Positions 26,922 through 36,929 of a stretch of 64,000 bases of DNA are shown one piece after another (within the stretch, counting starts at the first letter, position 1; each line of letters begins with the position of its first letter). Position numbers and translations under genes: made by a program. Source of the stretch: Flavobacteriales bacterium UBA4466 (lineage in GTDB: Bacteria > Bacteroidota > Bacteroidia > Flavobacteriales_D > Crocinitomicaceae); the NCBI GenBank assembly GCA_905182335.1, contig CAJJBE010000002.1:535501-599500 (forward strand), in the 5' to 3' direction. A model generated the notes under the pieces. The model was not told the origin of the DNA and made no database searches. It saw nothing but the letters and a program-made list of their open reading frames with translations.

Positions 26922-29900
26922 ATGAAATCAACACTACTCTCTAAATTTTTACTGGTGTTAGCATTGGTGTTTAACTCAATCTCATTCGCACAAACTTATC
27001 AGCAGGTAAACTATACAGTCACAGAGATATCTAAGGCTACATCGACTTTTATGGGGACTCCACAAATCCAAGCAACAGATTATAAGGTGTTTCAGATGGA
27101 TATTGATGCACTCAAAGCGCAAATGATTGGTGTTGGTTTTCGTGAAGATCCTGGCTCAGGATTCATTGCGCAATTGTCATTTCCGCATCCAGACGGATCA
27201 ATGTATAATTATCAGGTAAGAGCGAATAACACAATGGATCCAGCGTTAGCTGTCTTGTTTCCAGAAATAAAATCATATAATGGAGCAGGTGTAAGCAATG
27301 GAGCGAAAGTAAAGTGGGATATTACGCCTCATGGTTTTCATGCTATGATTATGCTACCTAATGAGAGCACGATATTTATTGATCCACTGATTCAGGGGAA
27401 TACAGATTATTACATCGTTTATCATAAAAAAGATTTTTATTCAGCGAAGCAAATGTTGTGTGAATTCGAAGGTCAGACTGAACCTAATAATGAATTTGGA
27501 GGAACTGTCAAGAGTTTTGGAACATGTGAATTGAGAACGTATCGAGCGGCAATTGCTGCGACGGGTGAGTATACACTTTTTCAAGGAGGAACAGCAACGT
27601 TAGCTCAGGCCGCTCAAGTGACCACGATGAATCGTGTGAACGGAGTTTTCGAAAGAGACATGGCTGTAACGATGACTATCGTTGCAAATAACAATCTGAT
27701 AATCTATACGAATCCAGGGACAGATCCATATACAAATGGAAATCCTGGAGCAATGATTAATGAGAATCAAACTAATCTAAATTCGCTTATTGGAAATGGA
27801 AACTACGATATCGGACACGTTTTTGGAACTAACAGTGGTGGTTTGGCAGGTTTAGGTGTTGTTTGTTTGACCAATCAAAAAGCACGAGGAGTCACTGGAA
27901 GTAGCGCGCCAATTGGGGATCCATTTGATATTGATTATGTAGCGCATGAAATAGGACATCAATTTGGATGTAATCATACGTTTAACAACTCATGTGGAGG
28001 CAATAGAAATAATGCAACAGCAGTGGAGCCAGGGTCTGGAAGTACTATTATGGCATATGCCGGTATTTGTGCTCCTAATATTCAGAATAACAGTGATGAT
28101 TACTTTCATGGAATTAGCTTGGAAGAAATGGGAAATCATCTTGCGTCAACAAGCTGTCCAGTGGTAACTGCATTAGCGAACGCCGCACCAAATATTACAG
28201 GAACGAATGGTAATATAACTGTTCCAGCAAATACGCCATTTGCCTTAACTGCCTTTGCAATTGATCCAGATGGAGATATTCTTTCTTATTGCTGGGAACA
28301 AATGGACAATGATATTAGTGCACAGGCTCCAGTTGGAACATCTACAGGTGGACCAAACTTTAGAAGTAATTCACCAATCAATGATCCAACACGCTATTTT
28401 CCAAACTTAGTTGATTTAGCTGCAGGCGGTCCTTTCACATGGGGAGTGATACCAACAGTTACTAGAATAATGGATTTCAGAGTTACAGTACGGGATCAGT
28501 CTTTAGGCGTTGCCGGGTGTAATGACTATGCAGACGTTACTTTATCAACTGATGCTGGTTCTGGACCTTTCATCGTTCAATACCCTACTACAACTGGAGT
28601 TGTATGGGCAGGATTGACTTCAGAAACAGTAACGTGGGATGTTGCAAATACAGATGTAGCTCCGGTAGCTTGTGATTTAGTTGATGTTTTACTTTCAACA
28701 GATGGAGGGGCAACTTACCCAACTGTTTTAGCTACTGGTGTTCCTAATGACGGATTGCAGCTTATCACTGTACCTAATATATTAACAACAACAGCAAGAG
28801 TTATGGTGATTTGTTCGAATGGAACGTTCTTCGATATTTCGGACAACAACTTTGAAATGACAATGACTACACTCGATTATTCCTTAGAAGCTTCACCAGT
28901 GAGTATTAATATTTGTCAATCGAATGATGCGGTTTATACTGTCAATATTGGGTCTATTGGAGTGTATAATGATGCTGTTACTTTATCGTTAGTGGGATTA
29001 CCTACAGGAGCGACTTCAGCATTTTCAGTAAACCCAGTTACACCAGTTGGAAATAGTGTATTAACTATTTCTAATACAGGGGCAGTAGCTCCAGGGTCAT
29101 ATACATTAACAATCATGGCAAATGGTACGACTGGAATAAAAACAATTGATGTTGAATTAATTATTCTCAGTGGAAATTCAGCGACAGTTGTACAGATTAG
29201 TCCAGCTAATGGCACAACAGATATTTATTCTCCAACAGTATTCACTTGGACAACTGCTCCCGAGGCTGGATTGATCTATGAAATTGACATTTCGACTGAT
29301 TCTGGATTTTCATCAATTATAGATCAGGCAACTGGCTTGGCAGCAGCATCGCATACTTCAACTGTACTACTAGGTTCTACGACTTATTATTGGAGAGTTC
29401 GATCGATAAATGGTTGTGGTCAATCGGCATGGTCAGCGAACTTTAATTTCACAACAAATAGTTGTAGTACCTATATGAGTGCAGATGTAGGTCAATTAAC
29501 TAATGTCGCGAGTTTCACCTCGGTAATTAATATTACCGAAACCGGAACGATTGCGGATGCGAATATTGCCTCATTAAACATTACTCACCCTTATATTGGA
29601 GATCTAAGCGCTACTTTAACATCACCTTTAGGAACGATTGTTCAGCTTTTTGATGGACCAGGAATACCTACATCTAATTATGGCTGTAATCAAAATGATA
29701 TGGAAGTTTCATTTGATGATGCCGCGACTAACACGGCAACAGATTTAGAAGGGGCCTGTTATGGTACATCTCCTGCAATTGGTGGGATGTTCCAATCTGT
29801 AGACGCTTTGTCTGGACTCAACGGTGAATCAATAACAGGGATTTGGTTGCTTACTGTTTTTGACAGCTATTTACAAGCCGACGAAGGAATACTAAACGAA

Positions 29901-32900
29901 TGGAGTTTGGAATTATGTATAGCTGATCCTATATGTGTGGATCCTGATTTACCTGTGGTTACCAATGCAACCATTTGTTCTGAAGGAGAAGTCACACTAA
30001 ATGTTGATAATGGCGCTTTGAACGATGCAGCGGATTGGGAATGGTATACAGGGAATTGCGGTGGAAATACTGTAGGAACAGGAGCATCAATTACAGTTAT
30101 TCCAAGTGTTAGTACAGCATATTATGTGCGTGGTGAAGGAGGATGTGTTACACCTGGAGCTTGTGCAGTAGTGATAATTACAATTGGGGATACTATCGCA
30201 CCGATAATTACGTGTCCAGGAACTCAAATCGAATATTCAGACGCAGGCTGTGTAGTAATTATCCCTGATTACACTTCGCTTTTAACAGTAGTGGATGATT
30301 GCGATGACTCACCATTAATTATTCAATCTCCAGTTGCTGGAACAACGATTACTTCCGTAACAATAATTACAATGACGGCAACTGATGCTGCAGGAAATCA
30401 AAGGACATGTACATTCACTGTTGAGCCAGTTGATACTATCGCGCCGATAATTACATGTACAGGAAATAAAATCGAACATTCAGGCGCAGACTGTACAGTA
30501 ATTCTTCCTGATTATACATCGCTCCTAACAGTAACGGATGATTGCGATGTCTCACCAGTAATTACCCAATCTCCAGTTGCTGGGACAATGATTACTTCCA
30601 CAACAATAATTACAATGACGGCAACTGACGCTACAGGAAATCAAAGTATATGTACATTCACTGTTAAACTAATTGATGTTAACGCACCGATAATTGCGTG
30701 TCCGGAAAATCAAACAACCTGCTTAGCAATAATGCCTGATTATACAGGTATAGTATCTATATCAGATAACTGCGATACTTCACCTACATTAACTCAATCA
30801 CCTGTCGCGGGTACTTCTATTTTTGGAACTGTTACTGTTACAATGACTGGGGTAGATGCAAATATAAATACAAGTACATGCACATTTGATGTAACCGCGT
30901 ATCCAACATATAATGAAACTGCAACAGCTACGATTTATGCAGATGATTCTTATATATTTGGGACGCAGACCTTAATAGCGTCAGGAGTGTATACTGAATT
31001 ATTTTCTTTAACAGAAGGATGTGATTCAATAGTAGTATTGACCTTGACAGTTCTACCAACGACACAGCTACAAGCTACAGATTGTAATTCAACACTTATT
31101 ACAATGACTGACCTTATCAAAGCAGACGCTGTTCCAGGGTCAGAGGGTTATAGATTTAGATTGATTGACGGTACAGATACACTGATTGTTGATCGTACAT
31201 TTAGATCATTACCATTGAGTCTTGTTTCGTTAGATTACCTTACAACATACAGTGTAGATGTTGCTGTAACTCTAAGTGGATCAATGGGAGACTTTGGTAC
31301 AGTTTGTACTATCACGACACCAGGACCTCAAACAAAACTTGCAGGTCAGTACTGTGGATATGTTACGGATAACTTATCTGCACTAATTTATGCAGAGATT
31401 GTTGACAACGCATCTAACTTTAGGTTTAGATTTATCAATGGAAATGATACGCTTATAGCAGATCGTCCGTTTAGAAATATACCATTGAACAGTATTGCAG
31501 TAGAGTATGATAAAACATACAATGTAGACGTTCAGGTTACAGTGGCAGGAGCTACGGGAGACTATGGAGATGTTTGTACGGTAACGACAACATTCCCAAC
31601 GACACAGTTAGCCCCATTGTATTGTGGCATCACAACTAACAACTTAGTTAGTCAAGTGTTTGCTATGAACTCTGAAGGAGCAACAAATTTTAGATTTAGA
31701 TTTATTAATGGAAATGACACCCTTATTAAGGATCGTCCATTTAGATCTCTATATCTGAATACAGTTCCAGGGATAACATACGGTGTAGTATACAACGTAG
31801 ATGTTCAAGCGACATGTAATGGTGTTACAGGAGACTTCGGTGATGTTTGTACAATAACAACAGTTCTACCAACAACACAGTTGGCAGGTCAGTACTGTGG
31901 TTACGTAACACAATCAGTTACATCAGGTCTAATCAAAGCAGCCGCTGTTGATGGAGCAACGAACTACAGGTTTAGATTAATAAATGGAAATGATACTATT
32001 ATTAAGGATCGTCCGTTTAGAGCTCTACCATTTAGTCAAGTTGCCGTTGAGTTCAACAAAGTCTACAACGTAGATGTTGCAGCAACAGTTCAAGGACAGG
32101 TTTGTGATTACGGTGCAGTTTGTACAGTAACAACCGACTTCCCAACAACTAAGTTAGCTGATGCATATTGTGGTATGACAACTCAATCGTTGAATAGTCA
32201 AATCTTCGCAATGTTTGCTGCAGGTGCAACGAACTATAGATTTAGATTCATAAGTGGAAACGACACGTTAATCCTTGATCGTCCATTTAGATCTTTAACT
32301 CTGAATACAGTACCAGGAATTACATTGGATAAGACATATAATGTTGATGTTCAGGTAACAGCTGGTGGAGTGGTAGGAGACTATGGAGATGTTTGTACAG
32401 TTCAAGTAGACTTCCCAACGACACAGTTAGCACCTCTTTATTGTGGTAGCTCACCAGGGTCAATGAGTAGTCAAGTGTTTGCACTGTTTGCTGATGGCGC
32501 AACGAACTATAGATTTAGACTGATTAACGGTACTGATACATTGTTAATAGATAGACCATTTAGATCTCTATCTTTATCAGAGCCAGGTATACTTACGGGT
32601 GTAACATATAATGTTGACATTCAAGTAACAGCAGGTGGAATGACAGGAGACTTTGGTCCAGTTTGTACAGTAACTACGCCAGATGGGTCGTCGACTATTG
32701 TAATAAACGACAACCAAAAAGACCTAGCACAGGAAGAGGGAATCGAGTTCGAGACAACATTGTCTCCTAATCCATTCAGTGATGCAACAACGCTTCACAT
32801 CGCTTCTGAAGATGCAAGTTCACCAGTATCAGTTTCTGTATACGACGGAACAGGAAGATTAATCGAAACACGATTAGTTGACCTACGTCAAGAAACAGAT

Positions 32901-32993
32901 GTTAGAATTGGAACGGATTACAATCCTGGTTTCTATCAAGTAATCATCATTCAAGATGGTAACAAGAAAACAGCTAGAATTGTAAAACAATAA
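26922..32993 (+). CDS. Giant secreted M12B-like metalloprotease with P-domain, HYR and tandem repeats, T9SS tail
   Basis: A 2023-residue exported protein. The signal peptide ends near SISFAQ (24). The zinc site is HEIGHQFGCNH (about 342), the reprolysin-like HExxHxxGxxH. Then come FN3 and Ig-like domains (about 420-840), a proprotein-convertase P-domain (about 845-1005, THPYIGDLSATLTSP and GIWLLTVFDS), and two or three HYR repeats (about 1085-1325, IITMTATDAAGNQ). Six tandem repeats of about 90 residues follow (about 1378-1920) with motif RFRxINGNDTLIxDRPFRSL. A T9SS type A sorting domain ends it (SPNPFSDATTLHI...NPGFYQVIIIQDGNKKTARI). It is probably cell-surface or secreted and degrades external protein. 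Confidence 0.92.
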   Translation: MKSTLLSKFLLVLALVFNSISFAQTYQQVNYTVTEISKATSTFMGTPQIQATDYKVFQMDIDALKAQMIGVGFREDPGSGFIAQLSFPHPDGSMYNYQVRANNTMDPALAVLFPEIKSYNGAGVSNGAKVKWDITPHGFHAMIMLPNESTIFIDPLIQGNTDYYIVYHKKDFYSAKQMLCEFEGQTEPNNEFGGTVKSFGTCELRTYRAAIAATGEYTLFQGGTATLAQAAQVTTMNRVNGVFERDMAVTMTIVANNNLIIYTNPGTDPYTNGNPGAMINENQTNLNSLIGNGNYDIGHVFGTNSGGLAGLGVVCLTNQKARGVTGSSAPIGDPFDIDYVAHEIGHQFGCNHTFNNSCGGNRNNATAVEPGSGSTIMAYAGICAPNIQNNSDDYFHGISLEEMGNHLASTSCPVVTALANAAPNITGTNGNITVPANTPFALTAFAIDPDGDILSYCWEQMDNDISAQAPVGTSTGGPNFRSNSPINDPTRYFPNLVDLAAGGPFTWGVIPTVTRIMDFRVTVRDQSLGVAGCNDYADVTLSTDAGSGPFIVQYPTTTGVVWAGLTSETVTWDVANTDVAPVACDLVDVLLSTDGGATYPTVLATGVPNDGLQLITVPNILTTTARVMVICSNGTFFDISDNNFEMTMTTLDYSLEASPVSINICQSNDAVYTVNIGSIGVYNDAVTLSLVGLPTGATSAFSVNPVTPVGNSVLTISNTGAVAPGSYTLTIMANGTTGIKTIDVELIILSGNSATVVQISPANGTTDIYSPTVFTWTTAPEAGLIYEIDISTDSGFSSIIDQATGLAAASHTSTVLLGSTTYYWRVRSINGCGQSAWSANFNFTTNSCSTYMSADVGQLTNVASFTSVINITETGTIADANIASLNITHPYIGDLSATLTSPLGTIVQLFDGPGIPTSNYGCNQNDMEVSFDDAATNTATDLEGACYGTSPAIGGMFQSVDALSGLNGESITGIWLLTVFDSYLQADEGILNEWSLELCIADPICVDPDLPVVTNATICSEGEVTLNVDNGALNDAADWEWYTGNCGGNTVGTGASITVIPSVSTAYYVRGEGGCVTPGACAVVIITIGDTIAPIITCPGTQIEYSDAGCVVIIPDYTSLLTVVDDCDDSPLIIQSPVAGTTITSVTIITMTATDAAGNQRTCTFTVEPVDTIAPIITCTGNKIEHSGADCTVILPDYTSLLTVTDDCDVSPVITQSPVAGTMITSTTIITMTATDATGNQSICTFTVKLIDVNAPIIACPENQTTCLAIMPDYTGIVSISDNCDTSPTLTQSPVAGTSIFGTVTVTMTGVDANINTSTCTFDVTAYPTYNETATATIYADDSYIFGTQTLIASGVYTELFSLTEGCDSIVVLTLTVLPTTQLQATDCNSTLITMTDLIKADAVPGSEGYRFRLIDGTDTLIVDRTFRSLPLSLVSLDYLTTYSVDVAVTLSGSMGDFGTVCTITTPGPQTKLAGQYCGYVTDNLSALIYAEIVDNASNFRFRFINGNDTLIADRPFRNIPLNSIAVEYDKTYNVDVQVTVAGATGDYGDVCTVTTTFPTTQLAPLYCGITTNNLVSQVFAMNSEGATNFRFRFINGNDTLIKDRPFRSLYLNTVPGITYGVVYNVDVQATCNGVTGDFGDVCTITTVLPTTQLAGQYCGYVTQSVTSGLIKAAAVDGATNYRFRLINGNDTIIKDRPFRALPFSQVAVEFNKVYNVDVAATVQGQVCDYGAVCTVTTDFPTTKLADAYCGMTTQSLNSQIFAMFAAGATNYRFRFISGNDTLILDRPFRSLTLNTVPGITLDKTYNVDVQVTAGGVVGDYGDVCTVQVDFPTTQLAPLYCGSSPGSMSSQVFALFADGATNYRFRLINGTDTLLIDRPFRSLSLSEPGILTGVTYNVDIQVTAGGMTGDFGPVCTVTTPDGSSTIVINDNQKDLAQEEGIEFETTLSPNPFSDATTLHIASEDASSPVSVSVYDGTGRLIETRLVDLRQETDVRIGTDYNPGFYQVIIIQDGNKKTARIVKQ

Positions 32994-33008
32994 GTTTTAT
33001 ATTCAGAG

Positions 33009-33027
33009 AAGTCTTTAGTGACTTTTT
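33009..33027. terminator. Terminator after the metalloprotease
   Basis: AAGTC-TTTAGT-GACTT followed by three more T forms a short stem 16 bp past the protease stop. It overlaps the last codons of the convergent folP. Confidence 0.5.
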
Positions 33028-33875
33028 GTTATTAATTGGGATGCTTCTTTTACATCATGTACGCGTAATATATGGGTACCTTTTTCAAGAGAAATTGTAT
33101 TTAGTTTAATTGTTTCTTGAAGTGTTTCTATGGAGGATATATCTACACCTAACTTACTGTAAATCATTGACTTGCGAGATATGCCTACAAGTATAGGTTT
33201 ATCTAGTATCCAGAAGTGTTCCAGGTTGTTTAATAGGTGATAGTTTTGTTCTAGCGTTTTGCTAAAGCCAAACCCTGGATCAAGGATAATATCTTTTACT
33301 CCAGCCCTATGTAATTGTTTTATTTTTGAAGAAAAATAATAAGAAATATCCTTGAATATATTGTCGTAATCAGTTAATGTTTGCATTGTTTGTGGTGTTC
33401 CACGCATATGCATTAAAATATATGGAGCATTGTGTTTTGATGCAACATGAATGATTTTTGGGTCAATCTCAAAACCACTAATGTCATTGATGATGTGAGC
33501 ACCATTTGTTAATGCTATATCTGCAACTTCAGATCTGAACGTATCAATCGAAATAAGAAGGTCTGGAAATTCTTTAGAAATAGTTTGAATAGCTGGTGTA
33601 ATACGGTTGATCTCGTCCTCAATACTAACATCTTTTGCACCTGGGCGAGTTGAGTATCCTCCGATATCAACAATTGAAACACCTTCTGTTATCATTTGGG
33701 TTACCTTAGAAATTATTTTGTCCGTTGTTTCTGAGCGACTTTCAGCGTAAAATGAATCAGGAGTGACGTTCACAATGCCCATTACTAGCGGTGTGGATAA
33801 ATCAATTAATTTATCACCTATACGGATGCTATATTTCGAACGGATTTTTGTATTTTCAAAGTCTAAATTTTGCAT
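33015..33875 (-). CDS. folP: Dihydropteroate synthase
   Basis: A 286-residue DHPS, which joins p-aminobenzoate to the pterin diphosphate in folate synthesis. Motifs are VMGIVNVTPDSFY (about 31-43), VDIGGYSTRPGAKDV (about 95), NDISGFEID, LMHMRGTPQTM and ILDPGFGFSKT, with VGISRKSMI near the end. Full length. It is divergent from the DUF1599 gene with only 9 bp between start codons. Confidence 0.96.
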   Translation of the reverse strand: MQNLDFENTKIRSKYSIRIGDKLIDLSTPLVMGIVNVTPDSFYAESRSETTDKIISKVTQMITEGVSIVDIGGYSTRPGAKDVSIEDEINRITPAIQTISKEFPDLLISIDTFRSEVADIALTNGAHIINDISGFEIDPKIIHVASKHNAPYILMHMRGTPQTMQTLTDYDNIFKDISYYFSSKIKQLHRAGVKDIILDPGFGFSKTLEQNYHLLNNLEHFWILDKPILVGISRKSMIYSKLGVDISSIETLQETIKLNTISLEKGTHILRVHDVKEASQLITKSH

Positions 33876-33884
33876 AGATAATTG

Positions 33885-34433
33885 ATGAGTAAAGCCAACA
33901 CAGAATATACAAATGTAATCAATGTTTGTCGAGATATTTTCTCAAAAAAAACAAAAGATTATGGAACAGCATGGAGAGTACTCCGTCCAAGTTCATTGAC
34001 CGATCAACTTTTTATTAAAGCTCAGCGTATTCGCACTGTTCAAGAAACCGGTCAGAATAAAGTAGGTGAGACTATTGAGGGCGAATTTATAGCAATCGTG
34101 AATTATTGCGTCATGTCCATTATTCAAGTTCGCGAAACTAATTTAGTCGAATTGGAATTACCTGCAGATATAGCAATCTCTTTATATGAGAAGTATTTGG
34201 AAGAAGCATTTGAATTAATGCTGAAAAAGAATCACGATTATGGAGAGGCTTGGAGAGAAATGCGCGTGAGTTCTTTGACAGATTTAATTCTTCAAAAAAT
34301 ATATCGTGTTAAGCAGATTGAAGATAACAATGGAGCAACGATAGTTAGTGAGGGCATTGATGCCAATTATTTCGATATGCTTAACTATGCGGTATTTGCA
34401 TTGATTCATCTGAACATAGGCCAAAACAAATAA
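33885..34433 (+). CDS. DUF1599 protein with two repeated domains
   Basis: 182 residues from the ATG at 33885 (a TTG precedes it by one codon). It holds two copies of the same ~85-residue unit: KKTKDYGTAWRVLRPSSLTDQ (about 21) and KKNHDYGEAWREMRVSSLTDL (about 115). This is DUF1599, which is placed among proposed nucleotide-modification-associated domains; no reaction is established. It starts the five-gene run to 42384 and is 1 bp from the next gene. Confidence 0.9.
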   Translation: MSKANTEYTNVINVCRDIFSKKTKDYGTAWRVLRPSSLTDQLFIKAQRIRTVQETGQNKVGETIEGEFIAIVNYCVMSIIQVRETNLVELELPADIAISLYEKYLEEAFELMLKKNHDYGEAWREMRVSSLTDLILQKIYRVKQIEDNNGATIVSEGIDANYFDMLNYAVFALIHLNIGQNK

Positions 34434-34434
34434 T

Positions 34435-36183
34435 ATGAAAGAAAAAAAAACTATTCAAGGAAAATCACTTTTATTTAATATTGTTTTTGTCGTATTAAAC
34501 CTAGCAGGACTTACATTTACGGTGCTTGGTTTTCATGATAATTTTGAAGATAAATCAACCTTATTTCGTGTATTAGGAGTCTTGATGCTACTGCTTAGTA
34601 TTGCTGGATTGGTTATCTTCCGAGGGAAGTTGTTGATGTCAAGTGTCGCTCGTGTACTCGTTGGTGGTTTATTTATCGTCTCAGGTTTAGTTAAGGCAAA
34701 TGACCCTATTGGATTCTCATATAAACTTGAAGAATATTTTGAAGATGGCGCGCTAGCATTTCGAATTAAAGAGTGGTTTTCTGCTCCAGAATTTTCGATG
34801 GAATTCTTTATGGACTATGCACTTATTTTGAGTGTCCTCATCTGTATCGCTGAAATTATTTTGGGGGTATTGACTATTATCGGAGGGAAAATAAAGTTCG
34901 TTTCTTATGCTATGCTGATCATGATGGTTTTCTTTACTTTCCTTACATGGCATACAGCAAATTGTGATAGTACTCAAAAATTTGTGGATCGTGATACATA
35001 CTCAATGTTGGATCCAATTGCTGAAATGAAGATTTCAGAAGCAAAGGTAAGTACTGAGGTGACTGTTATCTCACGAACTGCTAATTTACTCGTGGTAGAG
35101 GAGATGAAGATGCCACAATGTGTAGCTGATTGCGGTTGTTTTGGTGATGCTATGAAAGGTTCAGTGGGGCGCTCATTAACTCCAAAAGAATCCTTATGGA
35201 AGGATATCGTTTTGGTGTACTTAGTACTATGGATTTTTGTGGCACAATTTATTATTAAGCGAAATACACGTAAGGAAAACATGGTGTTTATAGCGACATC
35301 AATGTTAGTTATTCTATTTTTTTCCTGGGTTTTCGGTTGGTATTTTCCAGTTTTCTTTGGGTTAGCTTCAATCTTTGGTGCGCTTTGGATATTAAGTATC
35401 GGAGGAAATTATCTTGGTAATTATTATGGAAGTGCTCTATTTGTTTCGGTATTATGTGGAACTTTAGTATGGTATGTTTTGAGCTATATCCCACTGAAGG
35501 ATTATAGACCCTATGCAGTAGGTTCTAAACTGATTGAAAAAATGAATGATGGGGTAGATGGTGTGTACGAAAGTTTACTCGTTTACAAAAACACGAAGAC
35601 TGGAAAAACACGAGAATACTCAGGAACATCAACAGAATATACAGAGTCTAAAATTTGGGAGGATAAGGAATGGGTCTACGACACTATGGTTCAAAAGGTA
35701 ATTATCCCAACTAAAATACCTTCAATAACGGATCAGTTTAATCCCTTTATCGGAATTGATGAAGTAGAAGAGTATGAAATGAAATTAGATTCTGTAACTA
35801 TAAAAATGGAAGACCCGTCAATTACGGAGATTAGCATTCGTGATTATATCATTAATACAGAAAAAATTGTCTTGCTTTCTTCGAAGAGCTTAGATGAAGC
35901 AGATTGGAGAAACCTATTACGAATTAAAGCAATTCAAAAAGCGTGTGAGGAAAAAGGTGTTCCTTTCGTAATGATTTGTAGTGCAAGTCGTGAGCGTATA
36001 AATGCGTTTAGAAAAAAAAACAATTTTACAGCTCCAATATTCATAAATGATGAAACAGAATTGAAGGCAATTTCAAGATCTAATCCTACGGTTTTAGTAA
36101 TTGAAAAAGGAGTTGTGACAGAGAAGTATTCTTTTAGGTCAACCCCTAAAAAAGAAGAATTTATAACTAAACACTTGAATTAA
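34435..36183 (+). CDS. BT_3928-family membrane protein (DoxX-like plus thioredoxin-like domain)
   Basis: A 582-residue protein with about eight helices in the first 350 residues. They include the DoxX/MauE-like part RVLVGGLFIVSGLVKANDPI and a cysteine pair region PQCVADCGCFGD. The C-terminal 110 residues (IVLLSSKSLDEADW, then PFVMICSASRERINAF and NPTVLVIEKGVV) have thioredoxin-fold topology. This is the BT_3928 family common in Bacteroidota, proposed to act in membrane redox chemistry. Its stop overlaps the tpiA start (TAATG). Confidence 0.85.
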   Translation: MKEKKTIQGKSLLFNIVFVVLNLAGLTFTVLGFHDNFEDKSTLFRVLGVLMLLLSIAGLVIFRGKLLMSSVARVLVGGLFIVSGLVKANDPIGFSYKLEEYFEDGALAFRIKEWFSAPEFSMEFFMDYALILSVLICIAEIILGVLTIIGGKIKFVSYAMLIMMVFFTFLTWHTANCDSTQKFVDRDTYSMLDPIAEMKISEAKVSTEVTVISRTANLLVVEEMKMPQCVADCGCFGDAMKGSVGRSLTPKESLWKDIVLVYLVLWIFVAQFIIKRNTRKENMVFIATSMLVILFFSWVFGWYFPVFFGLASIFGALWILSIGGNYLGNYYGSALFVSVLCGTLVWYVLSYIPLKDYRPYAVGSKLIEKMNDGVDGVYESLLVYKNTKTGKTREYSGTSTEYTESKIWEDKEWVYDTMVQKVIIPTKIPSITDQFNPFIGIDEVEEYEMKLDSVTIKMEDPSITEISIRDYIINTEKIVLLSSKSLDEADWRNLLRIKAIQKACEEKGVPFVMICSASRERINAFRKKNNFTAPIFINDETELKAISRSNPTVLVIEKGVVTEKYSFRSTPKKEEFITKHLN

Positions 36184-36929
36184 TGGCGCAAAAAGTTATT
36201 GCAGGTAACTGGAAAATGAATCTTAATTTAGAGCAATCACTTGAATTAATTGAGCATTTAAATACGAAAGAGTTTGATGAAGATGTACGGATAATTGTAT
36301 TTCCACCAGCTTTATTTGTTCAACCGATTTCATCATTAATCGAAGGTGATTTTGAAATAGGAGTCCAAAACTTTAGTCAGAATAATAATGGAGCTTATAC
36401 GGGAGAGATTTCTATAACCCAAAGCGAAAGTGTTGGTGTAACAGTCGGTTTAATAGGTCATAGCGAGCGAAGAGCATACAATAGTGAGTCTAATGAATTA
36501 CTGAAAGCAAAAGTTAATCACGCTGTCGTAAATAACTTTGATTTTATTTTCTGCTGTGGTGAGCCCTTATCTATCCGTGAGGCTGGAAAAGAATTGACTT
36601 TCGTCAAGAAACAACTTCAAGAGAGTTTATTTCATTTAACAGCTAATCAAATTAATGGAGGTATAATCGCATATGAACCTGTTTGGGCAATTGGCACTGG
36701 GGTGACAGCTTCAAGCGTCCAAGCAGAAGATATGCATAAGAATATTCGAGAATGGTTAACAGAGGTTTACAGTACTGATGTCGCAAATAGTATTTCCATT
36801 TTATATGGGGGAAGTTGTGACGTATCCAATGCAAAAGAATTATTAGGATGTCCAAATGTTGATGGAGGTCTTATTGGAGGGGCTTCATTAAAAGCAGAAG
36901 GCTTTAGCACAATTATACAATCTTATTAA
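36183..36929 (+). CDS. tpiA: Triosephosphate isomerase
   Basis: A 248-residue TIM that interconverts dihydroxyacetone phosphate and glyceraldehyde 3-phosphate. Active-site residues are visible: Lys in AGNWKMNLN, His in IGHSERRAYN and Glu in AYEPVWAIGTG. The phosphate loop is ILYGGSCDVSNAKEL. It overlaps its neighbours by 1 bp on both sides, so translation is coupled. Confidence 0.97.
   Translation: MAQKVIAGNWKMNLNLEQSLELIEHLNTKEFDEDVRIIVFPPALFVQPISSLIEGDFEIGVQNFSQNNNGAYTGEISITQSESVGVTVGLIGHSERRAYNSESNELLKAKVNHAVVNNFDFIFCCGEPLSIREAGKELTFVKKQLQESLFHLTANQINGGIIAYEPVWAIGTGVTASSVQAEDMHKNIREWLTEVYSTDVANSISILYGGSCDVSNAKELLGCPNVDGGLIGGASLKAEGFSTIIQSY

Noticed and set aside
31050-32700. Tandem DNA repeats as a separate element
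   Set aside because: They are coding repeats within the metalloprotease.
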